A DNA stretch of 64,000 nucleotides from Aphelenchoides besseyi (GCA_024699855.1 JAMPIQ010000002.1:2914001-2978000); one strand, 5' to 3'. Positions 1-12,789 are shown, counted from the stretch's first letter. Notes: generated by a model not told the origin, from the sequence alone. Numbers and translations: made by a program.

Positions 1-14
1 CAATGATTGTCCAT

Positions 15-3000
15 TTAGTAGCCCTAAAAATTTTGATTGTACAAAATGCGTGAATCTAATGCTAGGCTCTTTGCTATTCAATCTTCCATCCGTTCGCGGA
101 AGAGTTAAATAGGAAAGATCTCAATTATATTTACGGGTGAAGTCCGTGGTTTCGGACAATGTTCACATGAGCCCTGTGCTCCAATCGCTCCTGAAAGAAC
201 GATGATAACTGAATTGAAGCACGCAAATTCACTCACCTTTCTCGCCTTGAGGTCCAGCAGTTCCAGGCTTTCCGTATACACCTAAAATTAATGAATTAGT
301 AAACGAGATGACAATTTGAGTATGTAATTTAAGGACACTGCGCTAGGACCAAAATCCCGCTAAACCAACTGAGCCAACAGCTCTTGGAAACAAACAGGTT
401 CATCGATTCTACAAAACTTTTTGTATTCCGGCGGATGCGTGTTGAAAAAGTTCAAAGTTTTACGATGTAAGTCGCGCATATTTGCTGATTGAAAGGTTGG
501 CTTTTGTAACTGAACTCCTAATGTTCCACTTGCAGGCGCTCATTTAGTTCGAACTTCGGCGTCAACCCACGCATTGCAGTAAAAGCTTCCGCTATGCAAC
601 CTTGAGAGGTGGAAAGCCATTTGAATGCACTTGAAGTATTGTGCCGCCAGATCGACAAAATCCCGAGTGTTCACTCTAACTTCGCTTTTCAATTACTCAT
701 AATATCGAAACTCTTTTGTTTGTTTTTGCATATCTCAGTAATTATTCTCATGTGCAACTCATTTCTTTTCAAATAGTTAACGCTTCAAATAAGCTTGAAC
801 TTCGCAGTTGCTGTTAGAGTTAATCAATTTAAACTCACCATTGTTACCACTGTCGCCGATGGGTCCTGGTTCTAAAGATAAACACTTATTACTCATACTC
901 TACGCATCATTCATGCCTCCAGGTTGACCGGGTTGACCTTTCAAGCCACTAAAATACAATTTAACGATTTGCGAAGTATGTGAAACACTCACGCAGGTCC
1001 AGGCAAGCCGATCGGCCCTTGTTCACCCTGACGTCCGCTGAAAGATAGCAATATTGTTACCAATAATTCATTCATCAATTACGGTGGTCCTGGAGGAGCA
1101 ACTCCGGCTGAAAATCAAACAGTTTGAAAATCAATTTTACAGTAACTCACGAATATGTTTGCCTGCCTCTCCTTTAGCTCCGGGCCGTCCTCTGAAATTG
1201 CAATCATTGAATTGTGGAAGTTGTTTTATTGAAGCTACGGTGGTCCTTGTGGTCCAATAGGTCCTTGTTTTCCTAAACAAAAACTTAATTGAAACTGATT
1301 TGAGTCGAAAACTTGCCTTGAGCTCCTTTCTGGCCTAATTTTCCGTTGGTGCCTGAAATGAATCAATTAGTAAAATAAATGGCTATTTGGATGTGTAATT
1401 TAAGCACAATGAGCTATTAAAAACAATCGATAGTCTGAAACTTTGCTTGACTCATTGAGTGGAATTCGGTCAAATGAATGTTCAATCGACCCCATTGGAG
1501 GTAGATTCATCGACATTGGAAGTTTTTGAGGCCCACATATCGCAGATTCAGATCGAAATGAACCGTTTCATTTACTTTCAAAACGAACTTATCGAATTTC
1601 AAAGTATTTCCACGCAATTCCCCGTTTACACTGCGTAAACTGGAAGCGACCTTTCAAACTTGTGACTAACTTTCAGCTTGTCGCCAGCAGCACACGTAGT
1701 TTTCAATCCAAATCTGATGAAGGAGGCAAAAGCATCTGATGCTCGCGAATTCGAAGATTTGCTGATTAAAATGGACGACCTTATTCACCGAATCAACAAA
1801 CACACAATCGGCGATTCAAATTCTTTTAACTCGACCGATTCCCATACTTCAACTTTTGATAAGTCACAATCTTTTGAGACATCCAACTCTAGCACAACAG
1901 TTTCCACTTCTTCTATGTTAAGTTACAGTTTCAATTAACTTGCATATTACGATCTTTTGAGTTATGACAATAAACTCCAGCAATGCAGCTCATTTTGGCT
2001 GGTTATTTCAATTAACTTTTCACGTGCAATAAACAAATTCGTACTCACCTGGTTCTCCAATCTCACCAGGCGGCCCACGGCTTCCACGATCTCCAGGCGA
2101 TCCAACTACCCCCGCTATAAACATGGTTACTCATCATTAAATCGATTAATTTGCAATTTACGAGGTCCTGGAGGACATTCGCGTATACAAGCCGGTGCCT
2201 TAGCTGCCGGCGGTGCATCTTGTCCGGGTTGACCTTCAATTCGATGCATTTAGAATGTATATTTAATTGGATATAACTTGCCATCTTGACCAGCTTTGCC
2301 GTCCTTTCCAGGTGCTCCATCACTAAGATTACAATGTTGAATGCTACTAAAATAATCGCTCTTACGTCCCGGCGTCACCAGGCGCTCCACTAGGGCCGAT
2401 TTGACATCCACAGCCTTAAGGATCGTTGATATATTTCGTTGAATATTCAACTCACATTGTTTGTCCGATTTTCCAACACCCGAATCGGCGGCTTTTGCTG
2501 CTCCACCAGTATAGCCGGTACCAGTTGGTGCTGAAGTGCCACTTGCTCCACTGTTACCAGCATTCGAATCGGCAGCCGGCACTGTGCTTGATGGATTTTG
2601 ATCGTACGGTGCTTGACGACGGAATCCATGTCCACTAGAAGCAATGTTTTCAATTCGGATTTGATATTCTCGAAATTACGCTGATGGATTTTGAATGAAA
2701 TGACCGAACAACCAACGACCGTTGCTTCCTTGTGTTGTGTCACGTTTCAAACGTTCGGCTTGCTCGTGCATTCCTTTACCAAATTGAACAGTCACAACCT
2801 CGGACCACAAATCACGATTACGACTCTGCAATCAACAATCTCAATTGTGCGTGTCTTCAGATGAACATACTCGACAGAATTCGATATCATTGCTAACGGA
2901 CGATTGAATTCGTTGAATGTACTGGTAGGACAACGGCAATACGATAATACAACCCAACATTGTTACGGTGGAAAGAGCGACGGCCAAGAAAGCGACACGT

Positions 3001-3071
3001 CGAAAGTGTCTCATATGTTGCTCGCCGAACTCCGCTTCAGCCATGAGTGCCGATTTGTCCGGGTTGGACAT
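15..3071 (-). CDS. Cuticle collagen, 17 exons, complete
   Basis: Structural collagen of the nematode cuticle, secreted by the hypodermis. Exons (high to low): 3071-2871, 2825-2680, 2634-2456, 2414-2366, 2322-2282, 2233-2162, 2114-2049, 1352-1317, 1272-1239, 1191-1151, 1107-1083, 1037-993, 948-917, 871-839, 281-237, 190-135, 23-15. Together they give 1110 nt, 369 residues, with every phase matching. The N-terminal cuticle-collagen domain has a hydrophobic anchor (about residues 25-50) and the FCR/RDLW motif. A GFRRQ furin-like site is followed by CCGCQ, unbroken Gly-X-Y repeats, a two-cysteine interruption (ACIRECPPG) and the C-terminal tail CEHCPKPRTSPGY. The tail and anchor resemble the DPY-7-like class from family knowledge. 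Three introns need GC donors (after 917, 1317 and 2282). The start lies just behind a TTTCAG acceptor. An unrelated gene is nested in the 1353-2048 intron. Confidence 0.93.
1474..1938 (+). CDS. Small nested gene in collagen intron, unknown function
   Basis: Two exons, 1474-1634 and 1677-1938, joined by a 42-base GT-AG intron, give an open frame of 140 residues. It lies wholly inside an intron of the collagen gene and runs on the opposite strand. I do not recognise the protein. The first 60 residues are rich in Glu, Gln, Ile and Phe (FEAHISQIQIEMNRF) and look helical. Residues about 75-95 (DAREFEDLLIKMDDLIHRI) have a heptad-like pattern consistent with a coiled coil. The last 45 residues are a Ser/Thr/Asn-rich low-complexity tail. 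Size and helical content recall small subunits of BLOC-1/BORC-type complexes, but no family signature is visible. The open frame across a good intron is the main support. Confidence 0.6.
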
Positions 3072-6000
3072 TTTCTGAAACATTCCATACATTAGCTCTC
3101 GACATCGACCGATGTTTATAAACACGAAGGAACTCGCTTTAGCTTAACGCGAAAACCCGTCAAAATCCGCCAAAATTCCGAAAACAGCGGCCGGTTTCAG
3201 ACGCCCCAAAAGACGTCGAACGATAAAAATCAACTGATTTCAGGAGATGTCAGAATTTGCGTGAACTCAACGCATTTCATCCCAACAACCTCTCTCAGAC
3301 GTCTAATTTGTGGACATCCATCGTGATTGAAAGTCATAAAGCGAATTAAAAATCGCGCAATCGATGTTGATTGCAAACAACGATACGTGGCTTCCTCGAC
3401 ATCCCGATTCAAAACCCAACTTCAGACGTCGACGAATTCAGAAGAGCAAACCGTTGGTGTCGGATCACTTCGGTTTTCATTATCGGCCTCTGGCTTATGA
3501 ATGGGCGACGAGTAGACGCCTCGCCGGGGCGCCTCGATTATGAGGTTTAACGGGATCTCCCGCTGCGAGATCTCTGAAGCACAAAACCGCACCGTGAATT
3601 CGCCAAAGACGACGGTTAGTCGAAATCGATCGGACGTTACGGCGGAACGCAGCACCGTGGGAAGTGGACAGTCGAGTGAATCCAACAAGTGAATTTGCGG
3701 AATGAATGCAGAAAAACGATCGTTCGCGAAAGGCGGCGACGACCACATGGACATGCGGAAGTTGGTGTTCAGTTAGTTTTTTGGCAAAAAAGACGCACGA
3801 AACGCTCGGAAAGTTTTCGGTTACGCGCAAAAAAATGCGTGCGGATTAACCGACGGCGCGGACTTCTGTGCGAACGGACACCTTTGCGCATATTCACTCA
3901 CGTGTCTGTCGAGGTGGTTGACGGGCTTCCGAAGCTAATCGACCCGACCGATTTGCACCTCTCCGGTCGATTTCATGGTCGTCGTTTTGTTTTCGTCCAT
4001 CCATTGCGCGTAATCGACGCTAATTCGAGCCGAACGCACGGAAACCGTCCGCGGTGTTGATTTTTGAACCGAAGTAAAAGTTTTGCCAACGCAGAAAAAA
4101 CCCGAACGCATCCGTGACTGCAGAATGAAAACGACGACGATCACGAAACAAATCGCAATCCGAAGGAAACGATCAGCAGGACCACTAGATTGCAGTCAAC
4201 AGCTTCGACCGTAATCCGCTTTCAAATCAACGGAAATGATGGAAAGCTGCGCTTAAGTAATCGGTCACAGCATTGGATTGGCGAACACCAACGAACCACT
4301 TGGCTTCAAATACGTTCATTTAGACGGGGTGGAGCGAAGATGTGCACTGGCACGCGTCTTGGCTAAACGTGTTTTCCCATCGACGGAATGTGTATGTTTG
4401 CATTGGTGTTGTTGATAATAGACGGAGATTATGCGGATAATGGCAACGTTTACGCGGATTTCCAACACTCAAAACCCTTCAGACGTTTTTTTTGACATTC
4501 GTTTGTAATAACGAAGCCTGTTGGCTGAAGATGCGCTTAGCCACAGGAAAGTTGTTAGTGTGTTCGTTAACGCCCACATTCCAAAAAGATAACAGAAATA
4601 GCATTTTGGTTGGCGAGATGAGTCAGCAAGTTGAAAGGCTGGACTCACGATTGTTGTGGATCTTATCACATCGACGCCAATTTTTGTTGAAGATTCGATG
4701 AAGAAAAAAGCAAAGGACTAGGAATAATCGATTTACTTCTTGAACACACCGACAAACACGAAGTCTGCCGTGAAATTTTAATGCCACTCGAATGTCGACT
4801 ATACATTTTAAACATCTAACCGCAACAACCGACTCTTTTTTGGGTGTAAACAACAAAAGCTTTTCAGCTGCTGACTTTTTATCAACTTTTGGTCGGTAAC
4901 CACAACAACCGATGCAACTTGTAACTGGAAACACCGTTGACTTTCGAGTTACATCGATTGTTTCATCGTTTATTTCTAGATAGACCTCAACGAGTATAGC
5001 CAAAAGTTTGTTTATCTGACCAGTCGATACTTCTGTTTGTTTCTGCGTAGATGAACATAAATTCGTGATGTTCAAAGCCGAATGAAACTCATTAATCGGC
5101 TGCTGAAACCTCGAACTGCTCGGAAAACAGATTCAACTCGTTTCTTGAATAATCTCGAGGTGCGCGTTATTCCTTCGCCGTTATCGCATAATATCAATGC
5201 ATTTCAGGAACACGATTTCTCGACAAATAGCCGGGAATCCGTAAGACTCAGTTGACAGCTTCTAATGAATGAGCTGCTGTCGAAAAAACTCAAACTACTA
5301 ATTTTCGGCGATTCTGTTAAACTAAAGAGGAACGGAAATCCCTCAGGTAACTTCCCGCAGACTTCACAGTTTGAGGAGCTTTGTAATTAGTAGTTTGCAG
5401 ACCATCTTCTATCAGATGATTCCTATTCATTGCGACATTTAAGTACTCGGGTCAGTTAGAAACAAGGAAATTTAGCGTGCATTTGCAAGACCATCGATGT
5501 CAGGTATTTAAATCTACATTCGCTCTATTTCAAAACTCGTTCTTTTATCTTAACCAAACAGTTGTTTCGATGCCAAGCTCCATAAACACGCTTTGAACAA
5601 CTATCAAACGTTTCTAAGCATCTGTCAATGTCGCTTGAGCTCAACTAATCATTACATGTCTTTAATCTTGAAATTCTTCTCATCAACCCCGAGAACAAGA
5701 TCTCTCAACTAAGCCCCAATTCCAACCTTATTTGTCGACAATCGATAACAAAACTACTCTCTTTTCATCAGCTCGCATTAAAATCCAAACTCCAATCTTC
5801 ATTTCGCAGTTTACCACAACATCACATATCAAACCAATGGCTATTGACGGCATCGAAACAGTGACTTTGGACTATTTAGCTTTCGGGAACATTTTATTTC
5901 AACAAAATGTTTCAGTAAACAATCTTGAATACAAAGTACCAAAAAAGAGTGATTATCCAAAAAAAAGTGTACACAAATCAGCCTTTCTTTGGATACAAAC

Positions 6001-6290
6001 AGACGGAGGTCGGTTCCTTTAAGGGCATGTGGAGAATATGGAGAACACCATCGAGATTCAGGTCAGTTCGGAACGTTTTCGTTTATGCATTTGCTTTCGA
6101 AACAAAGAATTTGACCGCTGGCTTCCGATTCATAGCCGCACAGAAGGCACGAAATGAATCTCGACGGTCAATTTGGTTCTTTTCGCTGACTCATTTGACA
6201 CTTCTTTTTTGGCTTCAAATGACCAGTTTTCGTATTTTTAGTCAAATTGTTTGGTTGACTGTTCATCGTCTTCTATTCGACGACAATTCA
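3072..6290. other. Intergenic region without a recognised gene
   Basis: About 3.2 kb between the divergently transcribed collagen and fucosyltransferase genes. Open frames of up to 150 codons occur (for example minus 4623-5075 and plus 3689-4060). They overlap each other on both strands, have no recognisable domain, and no intron that would extend them. The part at 3500-4100 is richer in CG than its surroundings. It probably holds regulatory sequence for both neighbours. Confidence 0.5.
3115..3122 (-). promoter_or_regulatory. TATA box of the first collagen
   Basis: TTTATAAA lies about 45 bases upstream of the collagen start codon on the minus strand. A TTTCAG acceptor sits between it and the ATG, so the 5' leader is either very short or replaced by trans-splicing. 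Confidence 0.45.
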
Positions 6291-7683
6291 ATGGACAACG
6301 ACGAAACACAACACTTGACCGAATCTGCAGATCCAACGCGAAGGTGGAAATCGCGATTTGGTCGCATCCTACGAATCGTATTAGCAGTTACGTTGATTGT
6401 TAGCGTACTGTTGATTCTTTTACTCCTTGTCGTGGTTATTTGGCTGCATGTAACACACGGAGAAGTTCGAATATCTCATATGCTTTCTGCTGCAATGGTC
6501 AGTTTTCGGAGAACTATTGGAGCCGGTCGTCTAATATCGTTTGTTTCAGTTCAACATTATTGATCAATCGAAACCAACGGTTGTTATGTGGACCGAATTT
6601 TTCGGTTTGTCGCTACTGCCTTCCTTTAAACCGACGTCGAAATGTCCGTACGATTGTCTTTTCGTTGATCGCAATCACTTGTATGCGAGCCGATCGACCG
6701 TTCGCTTGTTTCATGCTCGTGACTTTTCCGTTTTTGATCTTCCGCCATTTGATCCCAATGCTCTAAACGTCTACTTCTCTCACGAGTCTCCGGTGAACAG
6801 CGAGTTCAGATATCATTTGTTGACCGAATCGGCTCTTCGTCGTGACTTCTTCAACCTTACAATCACCTATCATACGTCCTCAGACATTTTCTATCCCTAC
6901 GACATTTTTGAGCAAATCGATGGAACCGAAAATGCAGACGATGTTTATACCGATGAAGACGTATGTTTAAATAGCATTCTTTGTGCTGATGGGACTTGTA
7001 GGTGGAGCGGGCAATTGACTTGAAAACAGAGTTAGCGCTGGTCGCCAACTCAAACTGTCGAACCGATTCGCATCGTGAGGATTTGATTCGGGAATTGCGA
7101 AAACTGATACCTATTACAACTGTTGGCAATTGTTATGATCTCCAATGTGATGCTCAATGTTTTAAGAATCTACAGCGTGAGGGTGTAAAGGAAATTCGAA
7201 ATGAAGAAGTCGATTTTCAGGTCAACATCATTTCTATTTGGCGTTTGAGAATTCGGTGTGTCCCGACTATTTGACGGAGAAGTTTTGGCGAATGCGAGAG
7301 CTGATTGTTCCGATTGTATTGAGTCGTTTGGCTGTGCCCGAAAACATTCCTTCCTACACTTACATTGCCGTCGACGATTTTGCCACCATTCAAGAGTTCG
7401 TGGACTATTTGTACAAAGTGGTAAAGAATCGAGAGCTTTACAAAAGGTCGGTCTCGGCTATGCAGCAACGTTTACAGATATTTTTAGCTATTTTGCATGG
7501 ACTAAACATTATCGTCGAACAGGTCGAACACGTGAAGTTCTGGATCCGGGTTGTCAGTTGTGTAAGATGGCTGTCGAAAAGCAACGGCATCAACTACCGG
7601 ATATTCGCAAATACATCTCACACAATCAATGCAAACACGCTTACGGATCTTATTTGTTGACCGATCGAAGAATAATAAAGTAA
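6291..7683 (+). CDS. Alpha-1,3-fucosyltransferase, GT10 family
   Basis: Golgi type II enzyme that transfers fucose from GDP-fucose to glycan acceptors. Exons 6291-6497, 6550-6960, 7002-7182, 7221-7446 and 7488-7683 total 1221 nt, 406 residues. Residues about 25-55 form the single membrane anchor (LVVVIWLHV). The N-terminal GT10 domain shows the VMWTEFFG start, CPYDC, a VRLFHARDF block and SHESP. The donor-binding domain shows TITYHTSSDI and the family signature FYLAFENSVCPDYLTEKFW, then VPIVLSR and SYTYIAVDDF. A C-terminal cysteine pair (CQLCKM) is typical of animal members. The 7183-7220 intron is set by the need to restore the LAFEN frame. A polyadenylation signal AATAAA overlaps the last codons. 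Confidence 0.92.
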
Positions 7684-7984
7684 TAATCGTTGAGAGTTCG
7701 AAATCCATTCGTGGAACAACACCAATCAGTTATTGAAAAAACAAAGTCGATTTGTTCGGTCTTTTGTTTTCGAATACACGTATTTGACAATTGAAAACCC
7801 GTTTAATCGACGAAAAAGATTGTCGCCGAGGTGAAATGTGTGCGGATTTGCGTTGAAGGTCGTCGACCTTTTTTGTTCACCTATCAACACACCATATCAC
7901 TCGACGAAAATGGAACTCGCAATGAATCGAAAACGAGTTCCACCAACTCGAAAAGGTTGAACCTCATGTCATGAACATTTTCGG

Positions 7985-7991
7985 ATATAAA
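7985..7991 (+). promoter_or_regulatory. TATA box of the second collagen
   Basis: TATAAAA lies 117 bases before the collagen ATG. A 5' UTR intron (donor GTGAGT near 8058, acceptor TTTCAG ending 8100) separates it from the coding region. The 300 bases between this and the fucosyltransferase stop hold no gene. Confidence 0.6.
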
Positions 7992-8101
7992 AGCGAAATT
8001 TTGCGTCGTAACGAATTAAGCAGCTCAGTTGTTTTGAACTTCAAAGCCGCCAACAAAGTGAGTTTAACACTTTGCTTATTGACATAATCGTAAATTTCAG
8101 A

Positions 8102-9654
8102 ATGAGTTCCAAGTTTGTTGTCGGATTGGCCTCGGGGCTTTCGGCAGTTGCGATTTGCGTTGCTTTGTACACTGCATTGGTTATTGTCAATGACGTGAAT
8201 AATTTGTACGAAGAAGTGATGGTTAGCATGGTCGAATTCAAAGGCTACGCCGATGATGCGTGGATCGGAATGTTGGATCATACAAAACCAATGGGTCGAA
8301 GTGAACGTGCAGCACCATTCCGCAACAACATGATGATGGGACGCAACAAACGTCAAGGTGGTCAATGCGGATGCCAACAACAATCCAGTAGCTGCCCTGC
8401 TGGTCCACCGTGAGTATTTAACTAAAGAATTAAAATTACAATTTATATTTTTAGTGGACCACCCGGAGCTCCAGGTTTTTGGTTTTTATCATTTGGATTG
8501 TGTTAACGACTTTATTATTAAGGTCTGCCCGGAGATGACGGCATTGCTGGCGGTTAGTTGATTGCTTCAAAACAGTTCAACAACACGTTGTTTAGAACCC
8601 GGAAAAGCTGGAGGTGCTGGAGCTTCTCAAATTGGAGACGTCGGACATGGTGGATGCATCAAATGTGAAGCTGGACCACCGTAAGCTTGAAATTCATTAG
8701 TTTATTACTTATCTATTAATTTTTAGCGGACCTCCCGGACCCGATGGACCAGCCGTAAGCTTGTGGAATTGAAAGCCGTGTATGCAATCATCAATTTTAG
8801 GGCCCACCCGGACCAGATGGTGATGCTGGTACTCCCGGAGCTGTAAGTTTGAATGGGCAAAAATTCGAGTCTTATCTTTGCGTTTTAAGCCCGGACAAGC
8901 TGGAACCCCTGGACCTGCTGGTAAGTTTTGAGCGTAAATAGGAGTCGCAACGATTTGATTCAAGGACCTCCTGGGGATGCCGGTGCGCCCGGAAATCCGT
9001 AAGTTTTTAATGTTTGTTCGTGTACTTAACTGATTGGTTTGCAGAGGAACTCCCGGACAACCTGGACAAAAAGGTCAAGATGGAACTCGTTCAACCCCGA
9101 TTCCCGGACCTCCGTAATTATAGACTTCAATTAACCTCGTAATTGCTTTATTTATAGCGGACCAAGCGGTCCTCCAGGTCCTGCTGGCCCAGCGTAAGCT
9201 TCAAAACTCAAAGCGGTGTCTAATTTTGACTTTTCAGTGGACCAGATGGTGAAACGCCGCCTCCAGGAGCTGCCGGGCCTCCCGGTCCAGCGTAAGTGTT
9301 GTTGTTCTTATTCTAATGCCATCAATGCTCTTCAGAGGCCCTCCAGGTCAACCAGGAAGCGAAGGACAAGCCGGAGCTCCAGGCCGTGAGTTTTGATTGA
9401 ATCGTGTGTTTTACGTGAATTCGATTTCAGAACCGGGATCCGCCGGCCAGCCCGGAACTGATGCTGCCTACTGTCCATGCCCAAGCCGAACCAACGCCGT
9501 TTCGGGTGCTGGATCCTCGCAAGGTGGATACGGAGGGGATGCCGCCGCTCAATCGACTCCAGCAGCTCAAGTCACTCCTGCTGCTGCTCCTCAACAAGGC
9601 GGATATCGCAAAGCTCGTGCTCGTGTTGCTGCCAAAGTTGCTCGTCACGCTTAA
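8102..9654 (+). CDS. Cuticle collagen, 13 exons, complete
   Basis: Second cuticle collagen, on the opposite strand to the first. Exons 8102-8409, 8455-8474, 8523-8552, 8596-8680, 8727-8754, 8801-8842, 8890-8920, 8965-8998, 9045-9113, 9158-9193, 9238-9291, 9336-9385 and 9431-9654 total 1011 nt, 336 residues. The cuticle-collagen N-domain holds the hydrophobic anchor (residues 8-33) and the DDAWIGML motif. RNKR before QGGQCGC is a furin-like cleavage site. Gly-X-Y blocks are broken by GGCIKC and end in a YCPCPSR cysteine pair. An Ala/Gln-rich and basic tail follows (ARARVAAKVARHA). Each collagen exon ends within a Gly-X-Y unit, as in the other gene. AATAAA lies about 25 bases past the stop. Intron positions and tail differ from the first collagen, so this is not a recent tandem copy. 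Confidence 0.93.
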
Positions 9655-10441
9655 ACCAATCGAGTTGTTTCAATCAAATAAACTTTGATGCATTCAATTG
9701 CTTGTGATCAATTCAAGACTTCACACGATTGACTCCAAAAGAAAATGTCACAATCATAATGCCAACGATAATATCTCTCGTTGACCTTTGATTCAGGTCA
9801 ACTTTCTTTTTGAGTTACATTAATCTCGCATATGATTAACAAGTTAGATGGAAATGTAACCTTACATTGAACCCAATTTTATTCGATTTCATGTACGACA
9901 TAATCACTCCATTAAGCAAAAACAAACAACTGCGAGAAGTCAAAAACAATTAATTAGCCCTTTGTTCAAAAGTTTGAACGATTCTTCAATGATCATTCCG
10001 CATATTAAAAAGATTGGGAACAGAGCAATCGCTTTGAAGAATGAAAAGATGCAAAAGTTTATTTTGATAAATTCGAAAACATTTAAGACATTTCTATGTA
10101 AGAGGATCCTTAAAATATAATGTGACTGACTTCGAGTTTGACAGTGCTAATGGGATGTTTAATGATTTCCTCTTCTACAGTGCAAGTTGAACAAAGTAAT
10201 GTGTTAGTGTGCAACAGTTTATCAAAATAAAAATCAGCGGTCTGTGAAACACACCGACTGTGTCCCTAGTGCTGGCCAATGAAGGCTTTCATTTTTCCAA
10301 CATCCAACTTTTCATTGTTTTTGGTGCGATGTTTCGAAATAATGCCGCGCATTAATGCTAGATGTCGCCCTTGATGTCTTCAATCTGGCATGATTCCAAA
10401 TGGATACTCGAATATCAATCTTAATCGTACCTCCAGGATGA
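9655..10441. other. Intergenic sequence before the gap
   Basis: AT-rich sequence following the collagen polyadenylation signal. No open frame above 60 codons, repeat or RNA gene was recognised. Confidence 0.5.
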
Positions 10442-10541
10442 NNNNNNNNNNNNNNNNNNNNNNNNNNNNNNNNNNNNNNNNNNNNNNNNNNNNNNNNNNN
10501 NNNNNNNNNNNNNNNNNNNNNNNNNNNNNNNNNNNNNNNNN
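10442..10541. other. Assembly gap (100 N)
   Basis: Exactly 100 N, the usual marker for a gap of unknown length. It cuts the left Helitron arm just past its OB-fold gene, so the arm's 3' end is missing. Confidence 0.98.
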
Positions 10542-10591
10542 GTGTCGATAATAAAACCTAGTTATTCAAAAACAAAACATAACAAAAAGTT

Positions 10592-11967
10592 TTACCTAGG
10601 TAATTGAGCGTTGCGTTGAGGGAGTGCGGGAAGGACACGCAGGATGGGGCTTTGTTTTGTTCGATCGATCTCCGGTTAATTTTGTACTTTTCAACGTAAA
10701 TGACACGTCTTTCCACTTGCCAAAATCAATTTCGCATCCTCTGACAATGTTGTGGAAGAAGCGTGAATTGAACCGGTGATGCCTCCATCTTTGTCACGAC
10801 GTGTCCCATGGAAGAACCCCATTCAACAGTTTCGGCACAACTTTCACGTAACAGGTTGAGCGGAACTTTCTCCGAGCCTGAGTAACGTGCAATCGGATAG
10901 GTTCGATCAGCGATCGGCGCCGTCTTGAGATGTCGACAACGTTCGGTTGACAGGTTTGTGACGTTCGATTGACGACCATAGACCAGCTTGACGGAACCGT
11001 TCCCGTGTTGAACGCCGGGTTAACTATCGGCAAACTTTTAGGCACGAAAACGTTGGCATTGAAATGCAGGTCTCGAACTTCGCGAACCAATCGCTCGGTC
11101 GCCCGTCTCGAGCACGCTTCGATAAAGAACCGAAACTTTCCGTCGTTGTTCGTTGGCCAAAACTGTGGGAGACCGGCAGACAGAAGTTGAAGTTCCCACA
11201 CCGGTTTCCCACACCGTCGACTCGTATGAAAACGGTCCCAAACGAACGTTCCTGAAATATCATGTCAACGAAAGAGTAACTGATAATAAAATAGACATAT
11301 TTTGTTTGTTGTTGTTCAAAAGTAGCGAGTTCATCTGCGCAACGTCAAATTCGTCTCTGCTGCAATTGAATAGATGTTAAACGTAAGAACAACTCTGCAA
11401 ACAAACCTTGTTCGAGAAGATTGAACGCGAAAAACGGCTCTGAGCATTTCGTAGTCATTGAGCCTCAACTACAAGATGTTTGTCAAATGTATTGAGATGT
11501 AACAAACGTACCATCGACTTTTTCGGTTTTGCAATTTGAGCTACGCGATCGACAAACTGGCGCGTTAGCTGACACACACTGTTGACGTTAATTTTCACCA
11601 TATAAACCTTACGATTTTGGTTGAACACTTCTGAAAATTTTGTGCTGCTTACATGTCCCTTGTTCTTTTTGATGAAGCCTGTTGATGCTTGTTGTTGTGC
11701 ATGATTGTCGGGCTCGGCGGAAACTTCTAAAATAACGATTTTACATCAAGATTTTTTGCAGTTCAAAACTTACGATCCTGGATGGGTACTATTTGGTTTT
11801 GTGGATGCACCACCATTTAACGTCGTCCCTGTTCTCCATTGCTAAAAAGTTGTGATCAATTTTGCAAACAAAAACATCCCATTGATTTTCATAATTTCCA
11901 ATGTTAGTCGTTCGTCGTCCACAATAATCCACAGAGGTTTTGTTGAGAAATTGACGTTCTGGGCCAT
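10592..11967 (-). pseudogene. RPA-like OB-fold gene of left Helitron, frame-broken
   Basis: Counterpart of the intact gene at 24605-25896. Recognisable blocks appear in shifting frames: QFLN near 11950, FIRVDG near 11220, ATERLVREVR and KFRSTCYVKVVPKLLNG near 10830-11100. Most differences from the right copy are small insertions that repeat neighbouring bases. Examples are TTTGACC becoming TTTGGGACC and GTCATACG becoming GTTTTCATACG. This is either a decayed copy or poorly polished long-read sequence beside the gap. The promoter part is also shortened. Confidence 0.7.
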
Positions 11968-12680
11968 GCTGAAGACAACAAACTGAATAACCGAGTTGAA
12001 GTGAACGAACTCCTCTAATATGCACGTTTACCGTAGTCGACGGGTATTCTGATATTCGAAATTTCAATAGGGAAAAAAAATTTTATTGGTTGAAAACACA
12101 CACACGATCACGTTTTGCGGTTAACACAAATTGAGTCGTTTATTCGCATATGATTTTGGGGATACTTTGGAACCGACATCACAACCTTCGCACACTTTTG
12201 AGATGTAGACGGGAACAGCCGGGACCCAAGATGGAGACTGTTCTTTGTTCATGCCTTTACCCAAGATGGAGACACGGTCTGAGGTGTGAGTTCGGTGCTC
12301 CGGTTGTGATGTGGTTCTTCCAGTGTACAATAGAAAAGAGAAAGATAACAATAGATATTCGACTTTGGTAGAAATCCATGAAGATGATCGTAAGAGAATC
12401 GTTTGGCAGCAATCGGTTTCATTTCGGTTGTCCATTCAAAAAGCCGGTTGAGTTTGCACATGAACAGAGAATGAGAATCTGAACGATGAATGTTCAAATA
12501 ACAACGCAAATAGTCAGAACTTACTTCATTGACATTGACAACCATGATCATTGAGTACGTAGAGAAACCGAAAGTACGAGATCTGAAGAAACAAAACATG
12601 AAATTGAATAAACCAAATTGCTTACCATTTTTGTTGCCGTCCACCATCGCCGTCCGTCGATAAACGCAAGCACGATGATG

Positions 12681-12700
12681 CCATGGCCCGAAGGCCATGG
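12681..12700 (-). other. Conserved UUCG-loop hairpin after the Rep-helicase ORF
   Basis: A perfect 8-bp stem (CCATGGCC/GGCCATGG) closed by TTCG, 90 bases after the stop codon. The same spacing is seen in the other two copies (23671-23690 and 30759-30778). Confidence 0.75.
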
Positions 12701-12789
12701 ACTTGTCTTGAAATTTGAAGAGACTTCTGTTTAGTTCGTTGGTTTAGACGCGTTGTAATTGGTTTGCTTACTTCCAGTCAAGTTGCTAT

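Noticed and set aside
4623..5075. 150-codon minus-strand ORF
   Set aside because: No domain, no intron extension, odd composition, and overlapping frames on the other strand. Treated as chance.
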